Part shown: in pieces, positions 1-10,491 of the stretch | How positions within the stretch are numbered: the first letter of the stretch is position 1 | How the letters are laid out: the number at the start of each line of letters is the position of its first letter | Origin: Paraburkholderia phosphatilytica | GTDB taxonomy: Bacteria > Pseudomonadota > Gammaproteobacteria > Burkholderiales > Burkholderiaceae | Direction of reading: 5' to 3' | NCBI RefSeq assembly: GCF_003443895.1 | Contig: NZ_QQOA01000011.1 | Span: 124,001 to 188,000 of the forward strand | DNA length: 64,000 bases | Notes under the pieces: model-generated | The model's input: the letters and a program-made list of their open reading frames with translations, nothing else | Told to the model about the DNA's origin: nothing | Databases searched by the model: none | Program-made: the position numbers and the translations under genes

Positions 1-1131
1 CCGCTCGGCGGCATGTGTGCGCGCGTGTGCCCGACCGAAGTCTTATGCGAGGGCGCCTGCGTGCGCAATCACCAGGACCGCGAGCCCGTGACGATCGGCG
101 CGTTGCAGCGGCATGCGACCGATTGGGCGATGGCGAGCAACGCGCAACTGTTCACGCGCGGGCCCGAAACTGGACGTCATGTCGCCGTGGTCGGCGCGGG
201 TCCGGCGGGGCTTGCGTGCGCGCATCGGCTCGCCGTGGCCGGTCATCGCGTCACGATCTTCGATGCGCATGACAAAGCCGGTGGCCTCAACGAATACGGG
301 ATCGCAGCGTACAAGACCGTCGACGATTTTGCGCAGCGGGAAGTCGACTGGCTGTTGTCGGTGGGTGGGATCGAACTGCGAACGGGTGTCGCGCTGGGTC
401 GCGATGTGAGCCTCGATGCATTGCGCCAGCAGCATGACGCGGTGTTTCTCGCAGTGGGCCTGGCCGGCGTGAAGGCACTGCAGAGCGAAGGCGAGCAGCT
501 GGACGGCGTGATGAACGCGGTCGATTTCATCGCGCGGCTGCGGCAGAGCGACGACCTGTCGACGCTGCCGGTGGGCCGGCGCGTGGTCGTGATCGGCGGC
601 GGCAATACCGCCGTCGATGCGGCGGTGCAGAGCCGCAAGCTCGGCGCGCAGAGCGTGACGATGGTGTACCGGCGCGGCGTCGACGCGATGAGCGCAACGT
701 GGGCGGAGCGCGAGTTCGCACAAACCCAGGGCGTTGCGCTGGTGCTGTACGCACAGCCGCTGCGCGTGCTTGGCAGTGGCGGCGTCGCGACCGGCGTCGA
801 GTTCGAACGCACGCGCGAAGAGACCTCGGCCGATGGGCAGATGAAGCGGCTCGTCGGCACCGGCGAGCGCTTCGTGATCGAGGCCGATATGGTGCTGAAG
901 GCGATCGGTCAGACGCTGGTCGCGAGCGGGTTCGATGCCGAACTGCTGACGACGGATGGCAGCCGTATCGCGGTGAATGGCGGGCGCCGCACGTCGTTGC
1001 CCGACGTGTGGGCGGGCGGCGACTGCGCGGCAACGGGCCTCGATCTGACGGTGGAGGCGGTACAGGACGGCAAGCTCGCGGCGGCATCGATCGACGCGAT
1101 GCTTGCGGGCGGTGCGGCAAAGGCGGCATGA
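1..1131 (+). CDS. preT: NAD-dependent dihydropyrimidine dehydrogenase subunit PreT (5'-truncated by window)
   Basis: This is the C-terminal 376 codons of a FAD/NAD(P)H oxidoreductase of the glutamate-synthase small-subunit type. The frame is open from base 1, so the true start lies before the window; the first Met at 13 is internal. The visible start holds the Cys-rich Fe-S segment (CARVCPTEVLCEGAC), followed by a FAD-binding GAGPAGLACAHRLA and a second Rossmann motif, VIGGGNTAVDAA. In the known PreT-PreA enzyme this subunit passes electrons from NADH to PreA, which reduces uracil or thymine to the dihydro-form in the cytoplasm. The preA gene follows after 68 bp on the same strand, which supports this reading over other small subunits of this fold. 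Confidence 0.9.
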   Translation, partial: PLGGMCARVCPTEVLCEGACVRNHQDREPVTIGALQRHATDWAMASNAQLFTRGPETGRHVAVVGAGPAGLACAHRLAVAGHRVTIFDAHDKAGGLNEYGIAAYKTVDDFAQREVDWLLSVGGIELRTGVALGRDVSLDALRQQHDAVFLAVGLAGVKALQSEGEQLDGVMNAVDFIARLRQSDDLSTLPVGRRVVVIGGGNTAVDAAVQSRKLGAQSVTMVYRRGVDAMSATWAEREFAQTQGVALVLYAQPLRVLGSGGVATGVEFERTREETSADGQMKRLVGTGERFVIEADMVLKAIGQTLVASGFDAELLTTDGSRIAVNGGRRTSLPDVWAGGDCAATGLDLTVEAVQDGKLAAASIDAMLAGGAAKAA

Positions 1132-1199
1132 GCGAATCGAATCGAAGCACCGTAAACAGAAGACACAACGCGACACAACGAATCCCCACGGAGCAGAAC

Positions 1200-2498
1200 A
1201 TGGCCGATCTACGCTGCACGATTGCCGGCATCACGTCACCAAATCCGTTCTGGCTCGCGTCCGCGCCGCCCACCGACAAGGCCTACAACGTCAACCGCGC
1301 GTTCGAGGCGGGCTGGGGCGGCGTCGTGTGGAAGACGCTCGGGCTCGATCCGCACGTCGTCAACGTGAGCTCGCGCTACGGCGCGGTGCAATGGAACGGC
1401 CAGCGCATCGCGGGCCTCAACAACATCGAACTGATCACCGACCGTCCGCTCGACGTGAACCTTCGCGAGATTGCACAGGTGAAGCGCGACTGGCCGGACC
1501 GCGCGATGATCGTGTCGCTGATGGTGCCGTGCAACGAGCGCGACTGGAAATGGATCCTGCCGCTCGTCGAGGATACCGGCGCCGACGCGGTGGAGCTGAA
1601 CTTCGGCTGCCCGCACGGGATGAGCGAACGCGGGATGGGATCGGCCGTGGGCCAGGTGCCGGAGTACATCGAGATGGTCACGCGCTGGGTCAAGGAAGGC
1701 TCACGCCTGCCATGTCTCGTGAAGCTCACGCCGAACATCACCGACATTCGCCTCGGCTCGCGTGCCGCGTACAAGGGCGGCGCGGACGGCGTGTCGCTGA
1801 TCAACACGATCAACTCGATCGTCTCCGTCGATCTGGACCAGATGGCGCCGATGCCGACCGTCGACGGCAAGGGCACGCATGGTGGTTACTGTGGCCCGGC
1901 CGTGAAGCCGATCGCATTGAACATGGTGGCCGAGATCGCGCGCGACGCCGAAATGCCGGGCCTGCCGATCTCCGGCATCGGCGGGATCACGACATGGCGC
2001 GACGCCGCCGAATTCATCGTGCTGGGCGCGGGCAGCGTGCAGGTCTGCACGGCCGCGATGCACTACGGCTTTCGCATCGTCTCCGATCTCGCGGACGGCC
2101 TCGCGAACTGGATGGACGAGAAGGGCTACGCGACGCTCGACGATTTCCGCGGCCGCGCGGTGCCGAACGTGACCGACTGGAAATACCTGAACCTGAAGTA
2201 CGACATCAAGGCGCGCATCGACCAGGACCGCTGCATCCAGTGCGGCCTGTGCCACATCGCATGCGAAGACACCTCGCACCAGGCCATCACGCGCGAAAAG
2301 GACGGCGTGCGGCACTTCGACGTGGTCGACGAAAACTGCGTCGGGTGCAATTTATGCATGCACGTGTGCCCGGTCGACGGATGCATCACGATGGAGCGGG
2401 TGGATACGGGCGAATTCGCGAACTGGACCACGCATCCGAATAACCCATCCCGCGTGACAGCCACCGAAGACGAAACCGCCGCGGCACGTGCCGCCTGA
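1200..2498 (+). CDS. preA: NAD-dependent dihydropyrimidine dehydrogenase subunit PreA
   Basis: The 432-residue catalytic subunit of dihydropyrimidine dehydrogenase. The N-terminal two thirds is a dihydroorotate-dehydrogenase-like FMN barrel (ITSPNPFWLASAPPT near residue 15; VELNFGCPHGMSERGMG near residue 130). The C-terminus carries two 4Fe-4S ferredoxin motifs, CIQCGLCHIAC and CVGCNLCMHVCP. The start was set at MADLRCTIAG because GGAG lies just upstream and the fold begins there; longer in-frame starts read back into preT. The enzyme makes dihydrouracil/dihydrothymine, the substrate of the dihydropyrimidinase at 4215-5678, so the neighbouring genes form a reductive pyrimidine degradation operon. 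The ureidopropionase that would complete the route is not in the window. Confidence 0.95.
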   Translation: MADLRCTIAGITSPNPFWLASAPPTDKAYNVNRAFEAGWGGVVWKTLGLDPHVVNVSSRYGAVQWNGQRIAGLNNIELITDRPLDVNLREIAQVKRDWPDRAMIVSLMVPCNERDWKWILPLVEDTGADAVELNFGCPHGMSERGMGSAVGQVPEYIEMVTRWVKEGSRLPCLVKLTPNITDIRLGSRAAYKGGADGVSLINTINSIVSVDLDQMAPMPTVDGKGTHGGYCGPAVKPIALNMVAEIARDAEMPGLPISGIGGITTWRDAAEFIVLGAGSVQVCTAAMHYGFRIVSDLADGLANWMDEKGYATLDDFRGRAVPNVTDWKYLNLKYDIKARIDQDRCIQCGLCHIACEDTSHQAITREKDGVRHFDVVDENCVGCNLCMHVCPVDGCITMERVDTGEFANWTTHPNNPSRVTATEDETAAARAA

Positions 2499-2610
2499 AG
2501 CCTGAGAGCAAGCGAGCTGGCCGGGAGAAGCCGCCGCGAGTCAACCCACGCTGGAGATGCCGTTGCGATGGCAACGGCGCGCCAGTCTTTCGACGATTGG
2601 AGAACCTTCG

Positions 2611-4116
2611 ATGAATCAGTCAGCGGGAATCAGCGAGCCGTCGCTGAACGTGCAGGACAGCACGCTCTATAACGACGATCTCGCGCCGACCGGAACCGCG
2701 CAGCGCACGTGGAAGTGGTATCACTTCGCGGCGCTGTGGGTCGGGATGGTGATGAACATCGCGTCTTACATGCTGGCTGCTGGCCTGACCGAGCAGGGCA
2801 TGTCGCCGTGGCAGGCGGTGCTGACCGTGCTGCTCGGCAACACCATCGTGCTCGTGCCGATGCTGCTGATCGGTCACGCCGGCGCGAAACACGGCATTCC
2901 GTACGCGGTGCTGGTGCGCTCGTCGTTCGGCACCCAGGGCGCGAAGCTGCCGGCATTACTGCGCGCGATCGTCGCGTGCGGCTGGTACGGCATCCAGACG
3001 TGGCTCGGCGGCAGCGCGATCTATACGCTGCTCAACATCCTGACGGGCAACGCGCTGCAGGGGCAGCCGATTGCGTTCATCGACATCTCGGTTGGCCAGG
3101 CTGCGTGTTTTCTCGCGTTCTGGGCGCTGCAGATCTACTTCATCGTCAACGGCACGGATTCGATCCGCTGGCTCGAAAGCTGGTCCGCGCCGATCAAGGT
3201 GGTGATGTGCATCGTGCTGGTGTGGTGGGCCACGTCGAAAGCGGGGGGCGTCGGCTCGATGCTCGCCACGCCGTCGCAGTTCGTCGCGGGTGGCAAGAAG
3301 GCGGGCCTCTTCTGGGCAACGTTCTGGCCGAGCCTCACCGCGATGGTCGGCTTCTGGGCCACGCTCGCGCTGAACATACCGGACTTCACGCGCTTCGCAA
3401 AATCGCAGCGCGACCAGGTGGTGGGGCAGGCCGTCGGGCTGCCGCTGCCGATGGCGCTGCTGTCGATCATCTCAGTCGTGGTCACGTCGGCGACGGTCGT
3501 GATCTACGGCAAGGCGATCTGGGATCCGATCGATCTCACGAGCCGCATGACGGGCATAGGTGTAGGCGTCGCGCTCCTGATCCTCACGCTCGACACGATG
3601 TGCTGCAACCTCGCGGCGAACCTCGTCGGCCCTGCGTACGATTTTTCGAGCCTGTGGCCGAAGGGCATTTCGTATCGCACCGGCGGCCTGATCACCGCGA
3701 CGATCGCGATCGTGATGATGCCGTGGAAGATCCTCGCGACGACGCAGGGCTACATCTTCACGTGGCTCGTCGGTTACTCGGCGCTGCTGGGTCCGGTGGC
3801 GGGCATCATGATCGTCGATTACTTCCTGATTCGCGGCACGCGGCTCGATCACCGCGAGCTGTTCGACGAGCACGGCGAGTATGCGTATCGGGGCGGTTGG
3901 AACATCGCGGCGATTGTCGCGCTCGCAGTCGGCGTGCTGCCGAATCTGCCGGGCTTTCTGAACACCGCATTTCCCGCGGCGTTCCCGAATGTGCCAGATC
4001 TGTTCAAGGGCGTCTATACGTACGCGTGGTTCGTCGGTCTCGCGCTGGCGGCGATCGTGTACGGTGTGTGGATGTCGATGAGCCGCAGCACCAGCGCGCG
4101 GGTGATGAACGCATGA
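2611..4116 (+). CDS. NCS1-family nucleobase:cation symporter (first copy)
   Basis: A 501-residue polytopic inner-membrane protein of the nucleobase:cation symporter-1 family, with about 12 hydrophobic segments. The N-terminal signature is ALYNDDLAP-like (TLYNDDLAPTG), as in hydantoin, allantoin, uracil and cytosine permeases, and NIPDFTRFAKSQRDQ matches the family's conserved central loop. The start at MNQSAGISEP fits family length; the frame is open further upstream without a better start. It lies between preA and dihydropyrimidinase on the same strand, so a pyrimidine (uracil or thymine) or a hydantoin is the likely substrate. Exact specificity cannot be read from sequence alone. Confidence 0.9.
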   Translation: MNQSAGISEPSLNVQDSTLYNDDLAPTGTAQRTWKWYHFAALWVGMVMNIASYMLAAGLTEQGMSPWQAVLTVLLGNTIVLVPMLLIGHAGAKHGIPYAVLVRSSFGTQGAKLPALLRAIVACGWYGIQTWLGGSAIYTLLNILTGNALQGQPIAFIDISVGQAACFLAFWALQIYFIVNGTDSIRWLESWSAPIKVVMCIVLVWWATSKAGGVGSMLATPSQFVAGGKKAGLFWATFWPSLTAMVGFWATLALNIPDFTRFAKSQRDQVVGQAVGLPLPMALLSIISVVVTSATVVIYGKAIWDPIDLTSRMTGIGVGVALLILTLDTMCCNLAANLVGPAYDFSSLWPKGISYRTGGLITATIAIVMMPWKILATTQGYIFTWLVGYSALLGPVAGIMIVDYFLIRGTRLDHRELFDEHGEYAYRGGWNIAAIVALAVGVLPNLPGFLNTAFPAAFPNVPDLFKGVYTYAWFVGLALAAIVYGVWMSMSRSTSARVMNA

Positions 4117-4121
4117 CGTAG

Positions 4122-5678
<1,557 letters not shown>

Positions 5679-5701
5679 TGGGAAGCGGCGATGAGTGAAA
5701 G

Positions 5702-5728
5702 AAAAACCCGGCCACGCGCCGGGTTTTT
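5702..5728. terminator. bidirectional Rho-independent terminator
   Basis: A perfect 11-bp inverted repeat (AAAAACCCGGC / GCCGGGTTTTT) with a 5-base loop. It sits between the convergent dihydropyrimidinase and NCS1 genes. The A-run on one side and T-run on the other give a U-tract in both directions. Confidence 0.9.
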
Positions 5729-5757
5729 TCTGCCTGTCACGCCAGCGGGAAAAGCGC

Positions 5758-7215
5758 TCAAACGCCTCTCGCCGTCACCACCGTTCTCGGCCTTAGCGAC
5801 GCCATGATCAGATACATACCGCCACCGATCAGTACGCCGAAGAACCACCCGTAGGTCCCCCACCAGGCCGGCAGCAGGCTGGTCAGATTCGGCAGGAAGG
5901 TCGAAAATACCGCACCCACCGCCGCGGAAACGAGCGCATTGATGTTCCAGCCGCCTTCGTAGCGGTATTCGCCGTGTTCGTCGTACAGCGCCGCGACGTT
6001 GATGTTCCCTTTGGCAACGAGATAGTAATCGACGAGGATGATGCCGAGCAGCGGCCCCATTGTCGCGCCGATCGCGTTGACGAAGTGTGCGGCGTTACCT
6101 TCCCACGGCGCGAACGGGTAGAGCACCAGCGCGATCAGCGCGGCGATATAGCCGCCGCGCTTGAAACTGATCTGGTGCGGAAACGTGTTCGAAATGTCGA
6201 ACGCGGCCGATACGAAATTCGCCACCACGTTGATACCGAGCGTCGCCACCGCGAAGGTCAGCGCGGCGATCAACGCCAAAACCCAGCTGTCGAACTTCGC
6301 CGAGATCTGGTCCGGGTGCAGCAGCACTTCACCATACACGCGGAACGCGGCGATGGTCGTCACGCCCGCCACCAGCGAGAACGCGATCAGGTTGACGGGC
6401 AGGCCCCATAGATTGCCCTTCTTCACCGCATCGCGATTTTTGGCGTAACGCGAGAAGTCGCAGAAATTCAGGTAGAGCGCCGCGAAGTAGGTGATCCACG
6501 TCGCGCCCACGGCCATCAGCGCCCAGAACGTGCCGGGCTCGCCGGCGACGCCCGCGTCTTTCGTCTTGTCGAGCAGCACGTCCATCGGAATGCCGCTCGA
6601 GAACGAGAAGCCGCCCGCCTTCACGCACAGACCGATCGCGAGGATCAGCATCGCCACCCACACGGCGGGCCCGGCCCAGTCCTGGAACTTGCGCACGGTC
6701 TCCATGCCCTTCTGGATGATCAGCAGTTGCAGCGCCCAGATCACCACATAGCAGATCACCTCGAGCGCGGAATGGCCGAGCAGCTGGGTGCCCTTGTGAA
6801 ATGCCATCAGGCTGTCGTTGCGGGTGAGGAGCGCGACCATCGCGCCCGAGGCCGCGGCAGTCTGCGCGCCGTACCAGAAGCAGGCCACCACGGCGCGCAC
6901 CAGTGCTGCGAGGTTGGCGCCCCACACGCCGAACGATGCGCGCGCGAGTACCGGATAGGGCACGCCGGTCTTCTCGCCGGCGTAGCCGATCAGATTCATC
7001 AGCGCGAAGATCACGAGCGAACTGATGCCGATCGCAAGCAGGAAGTTGATGAAGCTGCCGCACAGCAGGAACAGGCTGGCGGCGAGGTAGTAGCCCCACA
7101 GGCTGTGCACGTCCGAGGTCCAGACGTTGAAGATGCTGAAGCTGCCCCAGTTGCGTTCCTTCGCGGGCGCGAGATCTTCGTTGTAGAGGCCGGGGGAGGA
7201 ATTGCGGACTTCCAT
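5758..7215 (-). CDS. NCS1-family nucleobase:cation symporter (second copy)
   Basis: A 485-residue polytopic permease of the NCS1 family (cytosine/purines, uracil, thiamine, allantoin). It begins with the family signature GLYNEDLAPAKERNW and contains the conserved loop NFCDFSRYAKNRDAVKKG. Membrane segments run through the whole protein. The start has AAGGAG at the right distance upstream. It converges on the pyrimidine operon and differs clearly from the permease at 2611-4116, so the two are more likely transporters for different substrates than a recent duplication. Its substrate (for example cytosine, hydantoin or a purine) is open. Confidence 0.88.
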   Translation of the reverse strand: MEVRNSSPGLYNEDLAPAKERNWGSFSIFNVWTSDVHSLWGYYLAASLFLLCGSFINFLLAIGISSLVIFALMNLIGYAGEKTGVPYPVLARASFGVWGANLAALVRAVVACFWYGAQTAAASGAMVALLTRNDSLMAFHKGTQLLGHSALEVICYVVIWALQLLIIQKGMETVRKFQDWAGPAVWVAMLILAIGLCVKAGGFSFSSGIPMDVLLDKTKDAGVAGEPGTFWALMAVGATWITYFAALYLNFCDFSRYAKNRDAVKKGNLWGLPVNLIAFSLVAGVTTIAAFRVYGEVLLHPDQISAKFDSWVLALIAALTFAVATLGINVVANFVSAAFDISNTFPHQISFKRGGYIAALIALVLYPFAPWEGNAAHFVNAIGATMGPLLGIILVDYYLVAKGNINVAALYDEHGEYRYEGGWNINALVSAAVGAVFSTFLPNLTSLLPAWWGTYGWFFGVLIGGGMYLIMASLRPRTVVTARGV

Positions 7216-7657
7216 CTGTCATCTCCTTTGTGCTCGTGGACCAAGGAAACACCGCTGGACACTCCTCGATGGAGATGCCTGCGCGTCTGAAGCCTGTCGA
7301 TATGAACGATGTGGCGCGCAACGACCGCGGCAGACGGGTTAACCCGCATCGGGACGGTTACCTTCCGGGATCGATGGCCGCACGCCCATTGCAATTCACG
7401 TGGCAATCCTACGAAGCCATTTTTCAGGAGTAAAGAAATACAGCGCGAATACAGTGCGACGCGTCAAACGCGTGGCCCGTTATCCGGCCTCGGGGCAAAA
7501 CTTTTCGCGCGTCGCTGCAAAGTTGCTATAACAGACGATGCAGGAGGACATGCAGTGACCGGACCGGCCGTCCGGCAGCCGGTTTCGCATCAAGCATGCG
7601 TTCGTCACACAAGCGGACAAACATGTCCGTAACGAGTCGTTCATCCGAGGGGTCACG
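7216..7657. other. 442-bp divergent intergenic region
   Basis: The space between the second NCS1 transporter and the cytochrome/oxidase operon must hold both promoters. Short frames in it have no recognisable product. I could not fix a promoter with confidence; a TTGCTATAAC stretch near 7525 is a possible extended -10 for the oxidase operon. Confidence 0.4.
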
Positions 7658-8368
7658 GTGGCCAGCCGCGCAATCCGTTTGATGATCGCAGCCTGCCTGC
7701 TTCCCTGCGTGCCTGCATGGAGCGCCGGGCCGGCAGTCGAAGCCGCGCCCGATACGATGCAGGCGCGTGTGCTTGGCTGTGCCGCGTGCCACGGCGCGCA
7801 CGGCGAAGGCACGGACAACGACTACTTCCCGCGTCTCGCCGGCAAACCGGCCGGCTATCTGTTCAACCAGCTGATCGCGTTTCGCGATGGACGGCGGCAA
7901 TACCCGCCGATGAACTACCTGCTTGCGTATCTGCCGGACGCGTATCTGAAGCAGATCGCCGACTACTTCGCGGAACAGCGGCCGCCTTTTCCCGCATCCG
8001 CCGCGCCGTCCGTGGATGCATCGACGGTGGCGCTTGGCAAGTCGCTCGCAACGCGCGGCGAGGCTTCGCGTGGCGTGCCGGCGTGCATCGCCTGCCATGG
8101 CGCATCGCTGACGGGCCTCGCGCCCGCGATCCCGGGGCTGCTCGGCCTGCATGCGAACTACATCAGCGCGCAGCTCGGCGCGTTCCGCTACGGCACGCGG
8201 CATGCAGCGTCCCCCGACTGCATGCATGACATCGCGACGCGTCTGTCGGACCGCGACATCACAGCGGTCGCCGCGTGGCTCGCGTCGCTGCCACCACCTT
8301 CAGACGTTGCGCCGGCTGCCGCCGGTTCGCTGAAGCTGCCGCTCGCATGCGGCAGCGAGCCCAACTGA
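7658..8368 (+). CDS. diheme c-type cytochrome (cytochrome c4-like)
   Basis: A 236-residue exported cytochrome with a cleavable signal peptide (to about residue 22) and two heme-attachment motifs, CAACH and CIACH, one per cytochrome c domain, as in cytochrome c4. The start is GTG. It is the first gene of an oxidase cluster (7658-12909) and probably carries electrons in the periplasm towards the oxidase encoded downstream. The motif pair and length are seen directly; the electron-donor role is inferred from the cluster. Confidence 0.85.
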   Translation: MASRAIRLMIAACLLPCVPAWSAGPAVEAAPDTMQARVLGCAACHGAHGEGTDNDYFPRLAGKPAGYLFNQLIAFRDGRRQYPPMNYLLAYLPDAYLKQIADYFAEQRPPFPASAAPSVDASTVALGKSLATRGEASRGVPACIACHGASLTGLAPAIPGLLGLHANYISAQLGAFRYGTRHAASPDCMHDIATRLSDRDITAVAAWLASLPPPSDVAPAAAGSLKLPLACGSEPN

Positions 8369-8381
8369 AGGAGGTGGCGAG

Positions 8382-9704
8382 ATGCGCATCCTTCATCAGT
8401 TCACGTATCAGCCAGGCGATCAGTCCAGGTGGGTTGCAGCAGCAACGTGCGCGATGGCGGCTGCCGTCGTCGCGCTGTTCATTCAGACGCCTCCCGCAAA
8501 CGCGCAGGGCGCCGCGCCGAAACCGTCGAGCGATGCGCCGCTGGTTTCGCGCGGCGAATACCTCGCGCGCGCCGGCGACTGCGTGGCCTGTCATACCGTG
8601 CCCGGCGACAGGCTGTTCGGCGGCGGCCGTCCGATGGTGACGCCGTTCGGCACGCTGTACACGCCGAACATCTCGTCGGACCCCGACACCGGTATCGGCA
8701 GATGGACCGCCGACGAGTTCTACACGATGTTGCACGACGGCAAGTCGCGCGACGGTTCGCTGCTCTATCCGGCCATGCCATTCGCGTCGTACACGAAGGT
8801 CACGCGTGCGGATTCGGACGCGATCTACGCGTACCTGCAATCGGTGCCACCGGTGCACCGGCCGAGCCGCGCGCACGAGCTGCGCTTCCCGTTCAACCAG
8901 CGTCAGCTGCTGCTCGGCTGGCGCACGCTGTTTTTCCGCGCGGGCGAGTACCAGCCCGATCCGTCGCAATCGGCAGAATGGAATCGCGGCGCGTATCTGG
9001 TGGAGGGACTCGGTCACTGCACGATGTGTCACACCGCGATCAATGCGCTCGGCGGCAATTCGCGTTCGAAGCAGTTTCAGGGCGGCCTGATTCCGCTGCA
9101 GGACTGGTACGCGCCGTCGCTGACGTCGAACCGTGAAGCTGGTCTCGGCGACTGGAGCATCCAGGACATCGTCGGTCTGCTGCAGGCGGGCGTATCGAAT
9201 CGTGGCGCGGTGTACGGGCCGATGGCGGAGGTCGTGTACGACAGCTTCCAGTATCTGAGCGACGACGACGTGCGAGCGGTGGCCGTCTATCTGAAGGCGC
9301 TGCCCGCGCATTCGGGCGAGGTGGACACCACGCCGCCGACTACCGCCGTCACCGAGGAAAAGAATCGTCTGTTTCCGCTCGGCAGGAAGATCTACGACGC
9401 GCAGTGCGCGCTCTGTCACGCCGATCAGGGGCAGGGCAAGCCGCCTAACTTTCCGCCGCTCGCGAACAACCAGTCGATCCAGATGACGTCGTCGGTGAAC
9501 CCGATCCGCATGGTGCTGAACGGCGGCTATGCGCCCGGCACGATGAAGAATCCGACACCGTACGGCATGCCGCCGTTCGCGCAGTCGCTGTCCGACGAGG
9601 AGGTCGCCGCAGTGGTCACGTATATCCGCACTGCGTGGGGCAATCACGGTTCGCCGGTCACGGTGAAGGAAGTCAACATGCTCCGCACGGCACCACTTTT
9701 CTGA
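8382..9704 (+). CDS. triheme c-type cytochrome (alcohol/gluconate dehydrogenase subunit-like)
   Basis: A 440-residue membrane-anchored or periplasmic cytochrome with three heme motifs, CVACH, CTMCH and CALCH, and an N-terminal hydrophobic segment near residues 20-42. The three-domain layout is that of the cytochrome c subunits of membrane alcohol, aldehyde and gluconate dehydrogenases. No flavin or PQQ dehydrogenase subunit is adjacent; the genes around it encode an oxidase, so it probably links a dehydrogenase made elsewhere, or a quinol pool, to this oxidase. GGAGGT lies just before the ATG, 13 bp after the previous gene. Confidence 0.88.
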   Translation: MRILHQFTYQPGDQSRWVAAATCAMAAAVVALFIQTPPANAQGAAPKPSSDAPLVSRGEYLARAGDCVACHTVPGDRLFGGGRPMVTPFGTLYTPNISSDPDTGIGRWTADEFYTMLHDGKSRDGSLLYPAMPFASYTKVTRADSDAIYAYLQSVPPVHRPSRAHELRFPFNQRQLLLGWRTLFFRAGEYQPDPSQSAEWNRGAYLVEGLGHCTMCHTAINALGGNSRSKQFQGGLIPLQDWYAPSLTSNREAGLGDWSIQDIVGLLQAGVSNRGAVYGPMAEVVYDSFQYLSDDDVRAVAVYLKALPAHSGEVDTTPPTTAVTEEKNRLFPLGRKIYDAQCALCHADQGQGKPPNFPPLANNQSIQMTSSVNPIRMVLNGGYAPGTMKNPTPYGMPPFAQSLSDEEVAAVVTYIRTAWGNHGSPVTVKEVNMLRTAPLF

Positions 9705-9711
9705 GGCTGCG

Positions 9712-9912
9712 ATGCTCAATTCTCCCGTTCCAGACGATAGCGAAACCGGACCCGACGGACGGCGGCGGTCGGAAGCCGAGCGGGTGGACGGCATCGTGCG
9801 GCGCGGGCCGAGCGGCGCGATCGCGGTGGCGGGCATCGCGACGCTGATCGTGGTCGGCCTCTGGTACGCGTTCTACTTTTTTGTGTTCCTGCCTCGCGGC
9901 ACCATCCACTAA
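9712..9912 (+). CDS. small single-span membrane protein of the oxidase cluster
   Basis: A 66-residue protein with a charged N-terminal half and one hydrophobic span near residues 36-60 (IAVAGIATLIVVGLWYAFYF). It sits 7 bp after the triheme cytochrome and 9 bp before oxidase subunit II. Small accessory subunits of this shape occur in B-type oxidases (subunit IIa of ba3 oxidase is one), so it is likely an oxidase subunit or assembly peptide. No family motif confirms this. Confidence 0.65.
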   Translation: MLNSPVPDDSETGPDGRRRSEAERVDGIVRRGPSGAIAVAGIATLIVVGLWYAFYFFVFLPRGTIH

Positions 9913-9921
9913 AGCAACGCC

Positions 9922-10491
9922 ATGTCGAACCCGACTGCACCCGATCCGCACGAGTCCGCCGCAGTTGCCGAGCGCATCGAACGCCGCTGGGCGATCCTCG
10001 TCTGCGCGCTGGTTGCGTCGACGGTCGCGATGGTGATCTACACCGGCGTGCACTGGTCGATGATGCCGCCGTCGCGCGTCGAGACGATCCGTCCGGAAAC
10101 GCTGCACGTGCAGGGCGAATTCATCGAGAGCAACCTGGGCAGCGCGGTGGAGCCGGACGGCACGGTCACGGTGCGCGTGATTGCGCAGCAGTACTCGTTC
10201 ACACCGCAGTGCCTGCTGGTGCCGGCGGACACGCCGATCACGTTTCGCGCAACGAGCGCCGACGTCGTGCACGGCTTTCTCGTGACCGACACCAATATCA
10301 ATTCGATGGTGGAGCCCGGCTACATCTCGACGTTCAAGACCACGTTTTCCGCGCCCGCGGACCACCTGATGCCGTGCCACGAGTATTGCGGCACCGGGCA
10401 CCAGGGCATGTGGGCGCATGTGAAGGTGATCGACAGGGCCGACTTCCTGCAGATGGCGGCCCATTCGCGGAGATTGAGCTGTGTTAAATAA
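9922..10491 (+). CDS. cytochrome c oxidase subunit II (B-type, CuA-containing)
   Basis: A 189-residue subunit with one N-terminal membrane span (about residues 25-47) and a periplasmic cupredoxin domain. The CuA site is complete: an upstream His (VVHGFLVTD) and the CHEYCGTGHQGMW block, which has C-x3-C-x3-H-x2-M spacing. A single N-terminal anchor instead of two is typical of ba3-like B-type oxidases. It accepts electrons from cytochrome c and passes them to subunit I. Its last bases overlap the start of subunit I by 11 bp, suggesting translational coupling. Confidence 0.92.
   Translation: MSNPTAPDPHESAAVAERIERRWAILVCALVASTVAMVIYTGVHWSMMPPSRVETIRPETLHVQGEFIESNLGSAVEPDGTVTVRVIAQQYSFTPQCLLVPADTPITFRATSADVVHGFLVTDTNINSMVEPGYISTFKTTFSAPADHLMPCHEYCGTGHQGMWAHVKVIDRADFLQMAAHSRRLSCVK

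Noticed and set aside
7299..7433. Possible 44-codon gene in the divergent region before the cytochromes
   Set aside because: No ribosome site, no recognisable family, and the region must hold two promoters.
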